The notes under the pieces: model-generated | The model's input: the letters and a program-made list of their open reading frames with translations, nothing else | Database searches by the model: none | Told to the model about the DNA's origin: nothing | In this document: piece by piece, positions 49,101-59,473 of the stretch | How positions within the stretch are numbered: the stretch's first letter is position 1 | Layout of the letters: every line of letters begins with the position of its first letter | NCBI RefSeq assembly: GCF_021462225.1 | Contig: NC_061811.1 | Coordinates: forward strand, 9,201,663 to 9,265,662 | Reading direction: 5' to 3' | DNA length: 64,000 nt | DNA from: Girardinichthys multiradiatus | Taxonomy: Eukaryota > Chordata > Actinopteri > Cyprinodontiformes > Goodeidae | Position numbers and translations under genes: made by a program

Positions 49101-52100
49101 ATTTAAAAATGTTGCATAATATCATAAATCTAAATGTACCAAATTTGTCTAGTTACATAAACTTGTTCAATTTTGCTGATAATACTATGTCTTACTGTAT
49201 TTGTTGTACCGCTTTTAACTTATACCTTACCATTATGTGTCTGTTATTATACACTGGATGTACTCAGGTCTCGAGGGAATGATTGAAACACAGTGAGAAG
49301 GTCCATAGATTAATTTATCCTACAGAAGGGTGGTAGGAGCTGTCTGATGGAGCAACGGTATGGAGATGACTCTTCAGCTGAACTCTACTTAATAATATGA
49401 ATATCCCTACAGGCCCACTGAAGGAGAGGAGATGAATCTGTGAATGCTTAGGGAGAGATTCCTGCATATTACATTTCATATTAAATCTTGGAGTGTCTGA
49501 TCTGATCAATAAGTATTGATTAATCAATACTAATGAATCTGAAAATATTATTTAATATTAATAATTTAATATTTTATCAAATAATATTTCGGTCTGTTAA
49601 GGGTTGTCCTGTGAATACCAGCCCAGTAAGGCGATGGTATTAGGACAAAATCAAAAGGACGAGCCAAGCTCTGACATTATTGAACAGCAAAAACTCTGCA
49701 CACACAGAATTAATTCACACAATTTCTTAAAATATAAGAATTTATTAACAAAAATAAGTCAACTCAAAGTCAAACATATTTCAATCAACAAACTCTTTAC
49801 TATGCTAAAACAATCCAACTAAACTACCAAGCAGAATTAAAGAATAATGAAGACTAATGGGCTATGTACAATATAAACAAGTTGATCAAAGATGGTTGAA
49901 AACCATGACCAAAAGAGTGATGCAACATTACCATACAATGTTTATGTTTGAGAACCAAGGATTATCTTGAAGAATCTGGAAATGAAGTTTAGTTAGTCTT
50001 GGAACTAACTTATGCAATAATCAGCAAACGTTCAGACAACCATTCACAATGCAAGATCAGATAAAATATAATTTTAATAAAATATTGTTTGAAATAATGA
50101 TCTGCTGAATAAAACCAACCTTCTGGATGACTATTTCTCAACGGTGTCTAAATAGCTGCCTTTATTTATTAAAATAATATTTAAAGAAATATTATTAAGG
50201 GAATATTTTGGAAAACAGCCAAATCTTTCTGGAGAAATGGGGCTTAATGGTGTTTACTTAGCTGTTAGCAGTGAAAGCTAACAAAAGAAGCTGATAGCTT
50301 AGCACCAGAATCAAACACACACCTTTAAAATACCGCTAATAAAAGGGTTAAAATGCATAAGCGTGGACGGCGGGTTATGATCAATCTTCTGTGTTTAAAA
50401 TCACCCTTTAAATAACGTTTGTCTTAACTTTAAAAACACAAACACAGAACACAACCTGAGCATGTGTGCTGCAGATAGCCTGCTAGCACTAAGATAGTTG
50501 AGTTTCACACAAACAAAACTAAACTTCATAAAATGAAAACGTTCAGATCATAAATCTTTTTCTATTACTCTGCCCAAACCCTAACCTCATATGAACCATG
50601 CTGAGGAGTTGTCCGGACAACAACGAAGTTTGAAGAAACATCCACTTTGAACGAAGGTTAGCTTCAGCTAACTGTCGGCCGACCAAGCTGTACGTTACCA
50701 CGGTGATGCGGCGGCTGTCCTCCTTTCAGACCAGGAAACTGCTCCACTCGGCTTCGTAGAGACCGCGTCTCTGCAGGGGAATTCTCTAGAACACAATTTG
50801 CTTCTGTAGACCTCAGAGAGAAAGTCAAGCCAGGCTTGTACCTTAATGAATCTACTGGATACACAGACAGTGATTCATTTGTACTTATCTTAGTGCATAT
50901 GATCAATGATCGTATGACACTCTCGGATCCAATTGGAGAGTTATGTCTTTGCCAGCAAAGAGACATTAGCGCGCTGTGTCGCCCCTGTCCGGTCCCTCTG
51001 GAGGCTGTGTGGGAAAGAAAGCCTTGTGGGAGAAGTGGGGGGTTTTATACGGGCAGTGGCATCATGGATCATGGGAAGTCCGCTGTTACCCCCCCAGTTG
51101 CTGGAAGTCGGTTAAATGCAATTTATTTTGAAAGTTTGAATGAAAAGTTTGTAATGGATTTTGATATTGCAATCCATGGCTGTGGGGCCCAACAATATGT
51201 ACTCGCCTCGTACATGTAACCGTCGGCTTCCGCTTTATCTGGGACCGGGCAGCAGACTCAGTAGAGACATCCAGACGTCCCTCTCCCCAGACACCTCCTC
51301 CAGCTCTTCTGGGGGAGCCCATGGCGTTCCCAGGCCAGCCGAGAGACATAGTCCCTCCAGCGTGTCCTGGGCCGTCTCCTGGGCCTCCTCCCGGTGGGAT
51401 GTGCCTGAAACACCTCCAGAGAAAAGCGTCCAGGAGGCATCTGGTATAGATGCCCGAGCCACCTCAACTGGCCCCTCTCAATGTGGAGGAGCAGCGGCTC
51501 TACTCCGAGCTCCTCACCCCATCTTTAAGGGAGTGCCCAGCCACCCTACGGAGGAAGCTCATTTCAGCTGCTTGTATCCGGGATCTCATGACCCAAAGTT
51601 CATGCCCATAGGTGAGGGTAGGAACGTTGACCGACCGGTAAATCGAGAGCTTCCCTTGCTTGTTATATATGTAATAAAAAAAAAATTTAAATCATAAATC
51701 TTGTATTTAGTCCATTTCAGACCCATTCCAGGTCAACCTAGCTTTCACTTAACTAGTTCGGAAATAAAAATGCTAATTAAATAGTTATTGCCTCTGCAAA
51801 TGAATCTGAAAATACAGAAATACATAAAAAAAAGAAAAAAAAGGTGAATTACAAATATTATTTTAATAGCATAATAAGAGCTATTATACTGTAATGATTG
51901 TTTTTAAAAACTAGAAAGAGCAGTATATGAAGAGAAAGTTGGAAATCCAAACAAAAACAGCGAAGAATAAACCAACTAAAGACAAAATATTACATAATAC
52001 ATACACATGCAAAATCATTTACATATTTAAAAGTGTAAAAGGCAAAATAAGAACTGAAAACATTCTGACTCCGAATTTTATGTTGCTTTATTTGCTTTTT

Positions 52101-55100
52101 TAGTTAATTATGTCCAAATCTTTTCCAATTAAAAACAAAAATATTTTACTTACAAACAAAATATGTGCAATATGTTTTTGAGTCAACATTTTTGTAAATG
52201 TGTATTTTGCAACTTCCTGACAAACATGAGTGCTAACTTTAGGTAACTGTTGCAGCAAACATTCATCGATTTTCTGCTTCTTGTTTTTTATTGTTTCTTT
52301 GTTTTATTTAAGGTAAATTTACAAGATTCCTTTTTCTAGAAACTGTTTAGTGATCTGGTTAAACCAATGGCGACACAGCTCGGGTGGACAGATGAGGGCA
52401 CACAAACAGAAAGGTACAACAGCAACACTGCATACTCACACAAAGTGGCTTTTATTTTTATTTTTACCTAAATAGTATTAATGCTACTGGCTACTTATTG
52501 ATGCAGGTTGCTGAGGGAAGCTGTCCTCGGCATTGCATGTCAGATGGGAGATGAGCACGCTCTGAATGAATCATACCGTATTTTTGACCAGTGGATCAAC
52601 AACGCCATCAGGTTGGTTTTATTTAATCCAGTCTAACCTGCAGAAACACAGGATCTTTAATCAAAATCTATTGTTTAAAAGTGACATTTTTTCTCCTGCT
52701 AACCTGCAGCAGCGTCCCTGTGAACCTGAGGCTGCTGGTGTACCGCTACGGCATGAAGGCCTCGGGGTCTCCAGAGAAGTGGAACGAGATGTTCCAAAGG
52801 TACAAAACCTCGACACTGGCTCAGGAGAAGGACAAACTTCTGTACGGACTGGCATCGGTGGATAACGTGGAGCTTCTGAACAAGTAAATAAGTGATTTCC
52901 TTCATTTTCAAGATGGTGTGATGGTTTGATCCACTGAAAAAGCATAATTACATCTCAATTTAGTACTGAAGTCTTTAAATGAGAGCTTTTCGTCTTAATT
53001 TTTTTCTTTAAAAAACACGCTGACTTGCAACAAATCAGCCTGACTGCCAAGGAGGCTCAAAGGTTGCAGAATATGTGCTGCAAGGCAGGGTCTGTGTTCA
53101 TGTAACATCCTGTTAAAACTTAAAACATCTGGAAAACTTTCATCCAGTTTGAACCAAGCTGCGCCTGATCAGCTTTACTACCTGTTTTCTGTCTTGCTAT
53201 GAACACAGAAAAACGTTTGAGCGAAATAAAAGGTAATACAAAAAAACCTTCTCCCAACTGGAAAATATCAAAGAAAAAGGCTAAAAAAAAAGGTGAATTA
53301 CTCTCCTGTTATGACAATGTTTGAACATTAGATGGCGCTTGTTATAGCTCTGGTTTAGAGTGAAGTGTTGTTATGGTGTTTATTAACCTCGTTAAAAACT
53401 ATAAGCTAGTCGTTTGCTGATATCAAAGCCGGGTTTATACAGTACATATAGCGTCTGTCTGAAACAAAATCTGATTTAAATCTTTGGATCTGTGGTTTTG
53501 ACCTGAATTGGAGTTCTGTGGTCATACAGGGCAACAGACCCATGGGCCACTGATTAAGCTCTCAGGACTAGAGACGACTCACACCAAATACCAAGCAGTG
53601 TCTGAAATTTTGTAGGAAAATCACAATGTGCCAGACTTCTGGTGTGTCCTGTTTTACCCACCCATTACTGATCTCCTTTAATTTATCCTCCTCTTCCTCG
53701 TTTCAGAGTTCAGCTATAATAGTCATTGACCTTAATTATTTTCTGTCCATCCACTGTTGAGGCCCTCAGACTAATTTCTAGTCAGAAGATGGTTGCAGTT
53801 TGCCATCAGTACCACTAGATGTCACCTAATCTGACAAAGTTAACCTTTAAACTGAATTCTCAGACTTTGCTCTTGATGTCTGATTCCTATCAGGGTTTCT
53901 TTTGGATTGATGTTTGAAATACATTTACTGCAATGTTTATTTCTTAAGATGCAGATGGATAAATGAAACTGTGGTCTTAGACATAAATAAAGATTTGATG
54001 TGTAAGCAGATCAAACCTTCATATTGGGATGTTGCCTTCAAATCTAACCCGGTTCACACTGAAATAAAAGAAAAATCCTTGTAAAGAATAATAAAGTTTT
54101 CTCTTTTCCACAGTCTGCTGGAGGCCACCAAAGATGAGAACGTGGTGAGGAGTCAGGATCTGTTCACCGTGGTGCGGTACGTGGCGTACAACCCACTGGG
54201 TCAGAAAATGGCCTGGGACTGGACCACGTTGAACTGGGACTACTTGGTCAGCAGGTCAGTGGGACTGGGTAACAACAAGCTCAAATAAATGAAAAATAAT
54301 TTAAACAGACTTTTAGGCATCTTTAAAACAAAACAAAAAAATCATGTTTCTGCCTCCAAAACAGCAAAGTGTCTTGGCTTAGACTAATGTGTTATTTTGA
54401 GGGAGTTCGGTGAAGCTATCCAGATAAATAAATTACACAGTCACCTGACGTACACGAGTGAGATATCCAGGTCCTTTTATACCGCAATAAACTGAGATAA
54501 CATATCAGCCTCTAAAGACTGTTGCATGTCTCATATAAAGTTACAGCTGATGACAAATAAGGTGCAGAGCTTCCTGTAAACTGTCAAACATTTTCTTCTG
54601 GGAACAACCAGAGATGTCAAAAAAAAAAGTACAGCTGTTAGTTTATTCAAAGGTGATCCGTGTCTTTGAGCTGGACCCGAATGCACACAGGCAGGAGCAG
54701 ATCGATGAACAAAAAGGTTTTATTAAAAAACAAAAAGAAGCCTCACAGCAGGTTGGAGGTAGCAGATGTAGGCATGAGCATGGGTAGGTTAGATGTTGCA
54801 ACAGTTTAGGATATGAACAGACTTGACTTGGCATGACAAACTGGATAAACAAGATTCAGCGAGGACCCAACAGAACAGGAGTATATAAACAAGAGAAGAC
54901 TGATTGGCATGGTGCGGGCGGACCGAATGAAACTGATTACAAGCTGATTACTGTGCAGAGAGTGAAATAAAAACTTGTCTGGAACTAAACTGAAATACAA
55001 AAGACACAACCCAACTTAAAGAAATGTTTCACAGATATAACCAAACATAAACTAAAATGCACCATGAACAGAACACATGAATAATAAAAAACACAATCTA

Positions 55101-57756
55101 AAGAATGAACTAAAGCAGCAAAACAATCATCATCAGAGGAAAAAGCCAAAACAAAACAAACACCTTTAAATCATGACAATCTGAGTCCAGAGTCCAGAGC
55201 AAGCTTGAAGCATGTTTAGATGAATTATGTTTTAACTCTCGCCTCCTTTTGTTTATGTGCAAATAGGAACAGATGATCTTTATTACATTAAAGGTTTTTG
55301 CAAGGTAAAAAGTAAATGTATTTTTCAATAAGTTTTACTGAAGGTTTTTGTTTTTATAGAATTAAGTAGAATTACGCTAAAGTACAGTAATTTAAAGGAG
55401 AGCTTTAGAGATTATATTTTAGCACAAAAACACTGTTTATTGTCTCTTTTTACCTTAATGATTTTTCTTTTATACACATTTTATTAAAAGTCCATCAGAA
55501 ACCTATTTTAAAAGTTTATTTTTTATTTTAGTTTTATTTTATTTATTCATCTTAGTATTTTGTCTTCTGCTCATTGTTTTCTTTTCAATTTGTTTTATAT
55601 ACTTGAAATTTTATTTGCTTATCTTGTGTTTTCATTTTTTTCTCCCGACACTTTAAACCCACAGGATTAAATTTTAAGAGGGTCCGACTATATTTTAAAT
55701 AGAATTGAATTAATACTGTATTGGAAAATCATCTTTTCATAAAAATCAAAAACAATCTTCTGATTGCGATGCTGATGATTTACTCGTCTCAACAGGTACA
55801 CCATCAATGACAGGAACCTCGGCCGGCTGCCCGGTCGGATCACAACCATCTACAACACCGAGCTGCAGCTGTGGCAGGTAAAAGCCGATCTTCGTGTTTT
55901 TCTGATCCTAAACAATTTTTATACAGGTCCTTCTCAAAATATTAGCATATTGTGATAAAGTTCATTATTTTCCATAATGTCATGATGAAAATTTAACATT
56001 AATATATTTTAGATTCATTGCACACTAACTGAAATATTTCAGGTCTTTTATTGTCTTAATACGGATGATTTTGGCATACAGCTCATGAAAACCCAAAATT
56101 CCTATCTCACAAAATTAGCATATCATTAAAAGGGTCTCTAAACGAGCTATGAACCTAATCATCTGAATCAACGAGTTAACTCTAAACACCTGCAAAAGAT
56201 TCCTGAGGCCTTTAAAACTCCCAGCCTGGTTCATCACTCAAAACCCCAATCATGGGTAAGACTGCCGACCTGACTGCTGTCCAGAAGGCCACTATTGACA
56301 CCCTCAAGCAAGAGGGTAAGACACAGAAAGAAATTTCTGAACGAATAGGCTGTTCCCAGAGTGCTGTATCAAGGCACCTCAGTGGGAAGTCTGTGGGAAG
56401 GAAAAAGTGTGGCAGAAAACGCTGCACAACGAGAAGAGGTGACCGGACCCTGAGGAAGATTGTGGAGAAGGGCCAATTCCAGACCTTGGGGGACCTGCAG
56501 AAGCAGTGGACTGAGTCTGGAGTAGAAACATCCAGAGCCACCGTGCACAGGCGTGTGCAGGAAATGGGCTACAGGTGCCGCATTCCCCAGGTCAAGCCAC
56601 TTTTGAACCAGAAACAGCGGCAGAAGCGCCTGACCTGGGATACAGAGAAGCAGCACTGGACTGTTGCTCAGTGGTCCAAAGTACTTTTTTCGGATGAAAG
56701 CAAATTCTGCATGTCATTCGGAAATCAAGGTGCCAGAGTCTGGAGGAAGACTGGGGAGAAGGAAATGCCAAAATGCCAGAAGTCCAGTGTCAAGTACCCA
56801 CAGTCAGTGATGGTCTGGGGTGCCGTGTCAGCTGCTGGTGTTGGTCCACTGTGTTTTATCAAGGGCAGGGTCAATGCAGCTAGCTATCAGGAGATTTTGG
56901 AGCACTTCATGCTTCCATCTGCTGAAAAGCTTTATGGAGATGAAGATGTCATTTTTCAGCACGACCTGGCACCTGCTCACAGTGCCAAAACCACTGGTAA
57001 CTGGTTTACTGACCATGGTATCACTGTGCTCAATTGGCCTGCCAACTCTCCTGACCTGAACCCCATAGAGAATCTGTGGGATATTGTGAAGAGAACGTTG
57101 AGAGACTCAAGACCCAACACTCTGGATGAGCTAAAGGCCGCTATCGAAGCATCCTGGGCCTCCATAAGACCTCAGCAGTGCCACAAGCTGATTGCCTCCA
57201 TGCCACGCCGCATTGAAGCAGTAATTTCTGCCAAAGGATTCCCGACCAAGTATTGAGTGCATAACTGTACATGATTATTTGAAGGTTGACGTTTTTTGTA
57301 TTAAAAACACTTTTCTTTTATTGGTCGGATGAAATATGCTAATTTTGTGAGATAGGAATTTTGGGTTTTCATGAGTTGTATGCCAAAATCATCCGTATTA
57401 AGACAATAAAAGACCTGAAATATTTCAGTTAGTGTGCAATGAATCTAAAATATATGAATGTTAAATTTTCATCATGACATTATGGAAAATAATGAACTTT
57501 ATCACAATATGCTAATATTTTGAGAAGGACCTGTACATTTAGGTGTAAAACACTGTAAGCCTAAACTGGCTCCCCTTTTCCTGCTGTAATCCTCTCTCTG
57601 GCTATTCAGATGGAGCATTTCTTCAAACTGACTCCAGATGCCGGAGCCGGAGAGATGCCCAGGCAGCAGGCACTGGAGACGGTGAGGAACAACATCGAAT
57701 GGGTCCGGAGGAACAAGGATGAGATCAGTGTGTGGCTGAAGAGCAACGTTGCCTAG
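34123..57756 (+). CDS. enpep: Glutamyl aminopeptidase (aminopeptidase A), complete, 20 exons
   Basis: Membrane zinc ectopeptidase (family M1) that removes N-terminal Glu/Asp, for example from angiotensin II. Exons: 34123-34760, 35233-35374, 36611-36745, 36886-37006, 38486-38640, 40792-40905, 40977-41111, 41790-41855, 41945-42010, 42449-42609, 42700-42782, 45653-45789, 45874-45929, 46013-46163, 52340-52413, 52507-52611, 52710-52883, 54114-54254, 55796-55877, 57610-57756. They total 2,883 nt, giving 960 aa (human 957 aa). Residues 23-43 are the signal anchor of a type II protein, followed by a Ser/Thr/Pro stalk. Asp219 and Glu221 (ATDHEPTD) match the calcium/acidic-substrate site. GAMEN is at 356-360, the zinc motif HELVH at 392-396, the third zinc ligand Glu415 and the transition-state Tyr478. 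The N-terminus (KRYCI...KHAAI) marks it as ENPEP, not ANPEP. All introns are GT-AG. Confidence 0.93.
35375..36610. other. enpep intron 2, nothing recognised
   Basis: About 1.2 kb of AT-rich intron without ORF, RNA gene or known repeat. It ends in the acceptor TTTAATCTTCCAG. Confidence 0.5.
37080..38040. repeat. Degenerate AATTCAAT/ATCCAATT-type repeat in enpep intron 4
   Basis: About 1 kb of irregular units such as AATTCAAT, TTTAATCCA, ATTCAGTT and CAGTTCAGT with no strict period. It resembles the 21440-22450 array but is not a copy of it. It contributes nothing to the coding sequence. Confidence 0.6.
38486..40905 (+). CDS. enpep: enpep exons 5 and 6: GAMEN exopeptidase motif and zinc site
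   Basis: Exon 5 (38486-38640) encodes [13 protein letters not shown] and ends exactly at HELVHQ. Exon 6 (40792-40905) starts [28 protein letters not shown], supplying the third zinc ligand. The zinc site is thus split by a 2.15 kb intron holding AT-rich repeats and a LINE tail, so loss of either exon would abolish activity. All residues needed for catalysis are present. Confidence 0.92.
39480..40150. repeat. Low-complexity AAATAAAT-rich tract in enpep intron 5
   Basis: Over 600 bp composed mostly of A and T, dominated by AAATAAATA-like units (for example 39520-39720 and 39880-40060). It is simple-sequence DNA with no ORF. Confidence 0.75.
40190..40560 (-). mobile_element. LINE 3' fragment in enpep intron 5
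   Basis: TATTTATAGAGCACCATTC...AGAGTGCTTTACAATAAAA is the usual 3' terminus of a fish LINE on the minus strand. It is followed by a decayed C-terminal segment (GCCGGGTCTGAATAAATGAGCCTTCAGCTG, TGCGGGCCACAGCTCTGAAGG). No reading frame is intact. Confidence 0.5.
41490..41700 (+). mobile_element. Tc1-like end fragment in enpep intron 7
   Basis: Blocks TTTGTTCGCTAATGTTCTCG, GGAACCTCTGAGGC, GAGATTAAATCACACAGG and TGAATACAAATGCACACCCC belong to the same Tc1-like family as the deleted element at 24810-25830. It lies just before exon 8 (41790). Confidence 0.5.
42783..43620. other. First part of enpep intron 11, nothing recognised
   Basis: About 0.84 kb with no ORF or repeat that I can name, ending at the TA target site of the Tc1-like element. 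Confidence 0.5.
43621..45230 (+). mobile_element. Tc1-like transposon copy 1, 1,610 bp, in enpep intron 11
   Basis: Flanked by TA (43619-43620, 45231-45232). The ends are long inverted repeats of about 200 bp starting CAGGTCCTTCTCAAAA. Length, TIRs and gene match copy 2 at 55924-57533. It is in the same orientation as enpep. Confidence 0.92.
43949..44953 (+). pseudogene. Tc1-like transposase, copy 1, two in-frame stops
   Basis: Same 335-codon frame (including stop) as the intact copy at 56252-57256, without indels. It is broken by TAA at 44375-44377 (codon 143, where the intact copy has Lys) and TAA at 44423-44425 (codon 159, Gln in the intact copy). By eye about 15 single-base differences separate the two genes over 1,005 bp. 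Both stops flank the first catalytic Asp, so this copy is catalytically dead, but its ends could still be moved by a functional transposase. Confidence 0.92.
46949..47237 (-). repeat. Left arm of a 290-bp inverted repeat in enpep intron 14
   Basis: From TGTGATGGAAATTCTTGCAG to GTTCGGGGCTC this segment is the near-exact reverse complement of 48030-48316, with a few small indels (for example a longer T-run near 46990). Similarity stops abruptly on both sides. Confidence 0.85.
47903..48414 (-). mobile_element. Possible solo/partial LTR containing the right inverted-repeat arm
   Basis: The segment runs from TTGTGGAATTTTC to GCAGCGTAACA and contains the right arm (48030-48316). Beside it, read on the minus strand, is TTTTGGCGTCACGAACAGGATC. 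This resembles the primer-binding site that follows a 5' LTR, so the block may be an LTR in minus orientation. I see no gag/pol frames, so this is tentative. Confidence 0.35.
48430..49590. other. enpep intron 14, middle part, nothing recognised
   Basis: AT-rich, no ORF with a known domain and no clear repeat family. Confidence 0.4.
49590..51110 (-). other. Unclassified 1.5 kb block with a minus-strand TATA-like box
   Basis: The right third is GC-richer than its surroundings and contains GTATAAAACC on the minus strand (51041-51050). An AATAAA on the minus strand lies near 49740. The layout could suit a long LTR or a retroelement promoter, but no coding domain is visible, so it stays unclassified. 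Confidence 0.25.
51200..51660 (-). mobile_element. LINE 3' fragment (RTE/CR1-like C-terminus) in enpep intron 14
   Basis: The minus-strand frame (51467-51258) reads [14 protein letters not shown], then [26 protein letters not shown]. This is the C-terminal pattern typical of fish LINE ORF2 proteins. The plus-strand 178-codon ORF over the same stretch is only its antisense shadow. The remainder of intron 14 to 52339 is AT-rich with nothing recognised. Confidence 0.7.
52884..54113. other. enpep intron 17, nothing recognised
   Basis: About 1.2 kb of intron without gene or named repeat. It ends in a good acceptor (TTTTCTCTTTTCCACAG). Confidence 0.5.
54650..55060. repeat. Dispersed repeat with GAGCTGGACCCGAATGCA start, enpep intron 18
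   Basis: The order of blocks (GGACCCGAATGCA, AGGAGCAGAT, GGTTTTATTAAAAAAC, GAGTATATAAACAAG) recalls a common fish repeat. The segment at 62085-62400 starts similarly (GTTGGACCCAAATGCAGAACAGG). The class is not determined. The rest of the intron to 55795 is AT-rich. Confidence 0.35.
55924..57533 (+). mobile_element. Tc1-like transposon copy 2, 1,610 bp, complete, in enpep intron 19
   Basis: Flanked by TA (55922-55923, 57534-57535). Perfect-looking ends CAGGTCCTTCTCAAAA/TTTTGAGAAGGACCTG lead into inverted repeats of about 200 bp (55924-56123 and 57334-57533), which fits the IR/DR arrangement of fish Tc1-like elements. It contains one intact transposase gene. Inserted 46 bp after exon 19 and 76 bp before exon 20, it nearly fills the intron. 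It is in the same orientation as enpep. Confidence 0.95.
56252..57256 (+). CDS. Intact Tc1/mariner-family transposase (DD34E), 334 aa
   Basis: Cut-and-paste transposase acting on the ends of its own element. Residues 8-45 form a helix-turn-helix ([19 protein letters not shown]). Residues 50-56 (RKKCGRK) give a basic AT-hook/NLS-like patch. A second HTH-like region spans about 75-110. The catalytic triad is complete: Asp148 (FSDESKF), Asp238 (QHDLAPAH) and Glu273 ([11 protein letters not shown]), with 34 residues between the last two. The C-terminus is GFPTKY, as in related Tc1 proteins. The length is normal for the family (about 340 aa) and there is no stop or frameshift, so the protein could be active. 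Expression cannot be judged from sequence. Confidence 0.95.
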   Translation: MGKTADLTAVQKATIDTLKQEGKTQKEISERIGCSQSAVSRHLSGKSVGRKKCGRKRCTTRRGDRTLRKIVEKGQFQTLGDLQKQWTESGVETSRATVHRRVQEMGYRCRIPQVKPLLNQKQRQKRLTWDTEKQHWTVAQWSKVLFSDESKFCMSFGNQGARVWRKTGEKEMPKCQKSSVKYPQSVMVWGAVSAAGVGPLCFIKGRVNAASYQEILEHFMLPSAEKLYGDEDVIFQHDLAPAHSAKTTGNWFTDHGITVLNWPANSPDLNPIENLWDIVKRTLRDSRPNTLDELKAAIEASWASIRPQQCHKLIASMPRRIEAVISAKGFPTKY

Positions 57757-58030
57757 ACATAGAACCTGAACCCAGTCTGTTCAGGTGTGTAGTTTGTGTT
57801 CTGTAAAACAATATGCTGAGTTTAGTCTTTCAGTCTGTGATGAAAATGATTCCTGATTCTGTGCTCATTACTGGGAAATTAACCCAGCCTTTTCTATATT
57901 GTTATAATATTCAAAACATCTACTTATTTATCATTAGAATAACATAAAAACTGTTAAAATGTGTATTTGCAATCAGAGTCACGTCAAAAACATGGAGCTT
58001 AATTAAACTGTTTTTTTTATAATCATTTTG
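57757..58030 (+). other. enpep: enpep 3'UTR (probable)
   Basis: Follows the TAG at 57754-57756. An ATTAAA-type signal near 58002 (TTAATTAAACTG) with T-rich DNA after it is the most likely polyadenylation site; no AATAAA is seen close by. 58030-58590 shows nothing recognised. Confidence 0.4.
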
Positions 58031-58589
58031 TGTCCTATAATTTATTGTGATCCTGAGCAGGGGTGTAAGGTAAGGTTCATTTCCAGTGTGAGTTTCTCTC
58101 TGTCTGTGCTCATAACTAAAGCTTCAGTTTTCTCCTGATTAAGCTAAAGGACGTTGTAACCCATCCTTGACTTAATATTTAAAACAGATAAAAATGCATC
58201 AAAGGCTTTTGGGTCATCAGGAGATGAAGCAATACAGAGCCGTGGTTATGAAAATGACTTGCATTTCTCCTTATGGTAATCACCCAACGGCAGTTTGAAA
58301 AGTGAGGACCTAAAACTGACGCATCATTGTTTAAATCGTAGCTTTTGGATGAACAATTTCCTATATTTACAAAAACATTTGAGATAAGGGTTGAGCTACT
58401 TATGGTAGGTTGAACATGGAAACATTGGTCAACATCTGTACTGTCAGCATTTGGTCTTTTTGGCAGCATTTACAGCTGCTTTCCTTTGATTTGGGACTGG
58501 AAACGTTGCTGATGTGCTGTAAACATTAGGCTTATGGGGTGCCGCTTTTGCTCCTTCTCGTTAGTCTAAATTAATAACAACTGTACAGC

Positions 58590-58912
58590 GTACCTATCTG
58601 CTGATGGCTACTTCTAACAGGTAGCCAACCATGTATCAAAGGTCAAATCATCTCAAACTGGTTACTTAAGCTTGACTATGAATTCACTGTAGTCCAAGGC
58701 CTCCTCTGTCTCCAGATCTCAGTCCAATAAAGCACCTTGCAGGATGAAACGGGAGATTCATCAGCACCACCATGTCAATATGGGCTAAAATCTCTGAGAA
58801 ATATTTTTGACACCTTGCTGAATTAATCCCACAAAGAGGCAGTTAAGGCAATTGTGAAGGCAAAAGGTGCACCAACCTGGTATCAGCAAGGTGTACCTAA
58901 CAATGTGGCTTG
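58590..58912 (+). mobile_element. 3' fragment of a Tc1-like transposon (TTATTAGGTACACC family)
   Basis: Decayed transposase 3' end (CTGATGGCTACTTCTAACAGG, ATCATCTCAAACTGGTTAC, CAGATCTCAGTCCAATAAAGC, ATGTCAATATGGGCTAAAATC) terminating in CAAGGTGTACCTAACAATGTGGC. The terminus matches the end of the deleted element at 30110-30645. 58912-59473 shows nothing else. Confidence 0.6.
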
Positions 58913-59473
58913 AAGTGACCAGCTACAGTCTTTGATAAACTAAAGTCTTTCTCTGGTTGACACCCTCATGGTTACTCTCTATTTTGATATGACTGTGGAT
59001 AATTAAGCTCATAACAGATATCAGTGCAGTTCTGTAAAAGTTGTTGCCTTTTTCATGAACTCAGTGCTTAGACTTGTAAAATGTATGTTCTAGTTTCCAT
59101 TCATACTCAACTGTTTGAGCACAGTGCACCGACCAAGTCACATGATGCAGACAGACTGGAAGCTGCAGCAATTATAGTCTCTCTTTCACTGTGACTCATT
59201 GTATAAGGTGAAAAATACTTAGATTCATTAGATCAGCAACATGCGGAGCACAGCTTTAATTAGAGCAAGCCATAGACATGAAAATAAAGGATATTTTAAA
59301 GAAAGGCAGCGCAAAACACGGTCGCAAGGCTTGATGTTGATGCATCTGATGTAAAATTGCACCAACAACAGGTACAGTTTAAGAGTTGCTTTCATTAGAC
59401 ACTCTGATACTGATCCTGAACAAATGCTTAGATCAGGATAAGCATCAGGATATATGGTTTTAAACTTGGGATT

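Noticed and set aside
51161..51697. 178-codon plus-strand ORF as a new protein
   Set aside because: It is the antisense of a LINE ORF2 C-terminal region (minus strand [12 protein letters not shown]...), so it is a shadow frame.
34123..57756. Naming the M1 peptidase ANPEP (aminopeptidase N)
   Set aside because: The KRYCI...KHAAI N-terminus, the ATDHEPTD acidic-substrate site and overall matches fit ENPEP, as does the LRIT3 neighbour.
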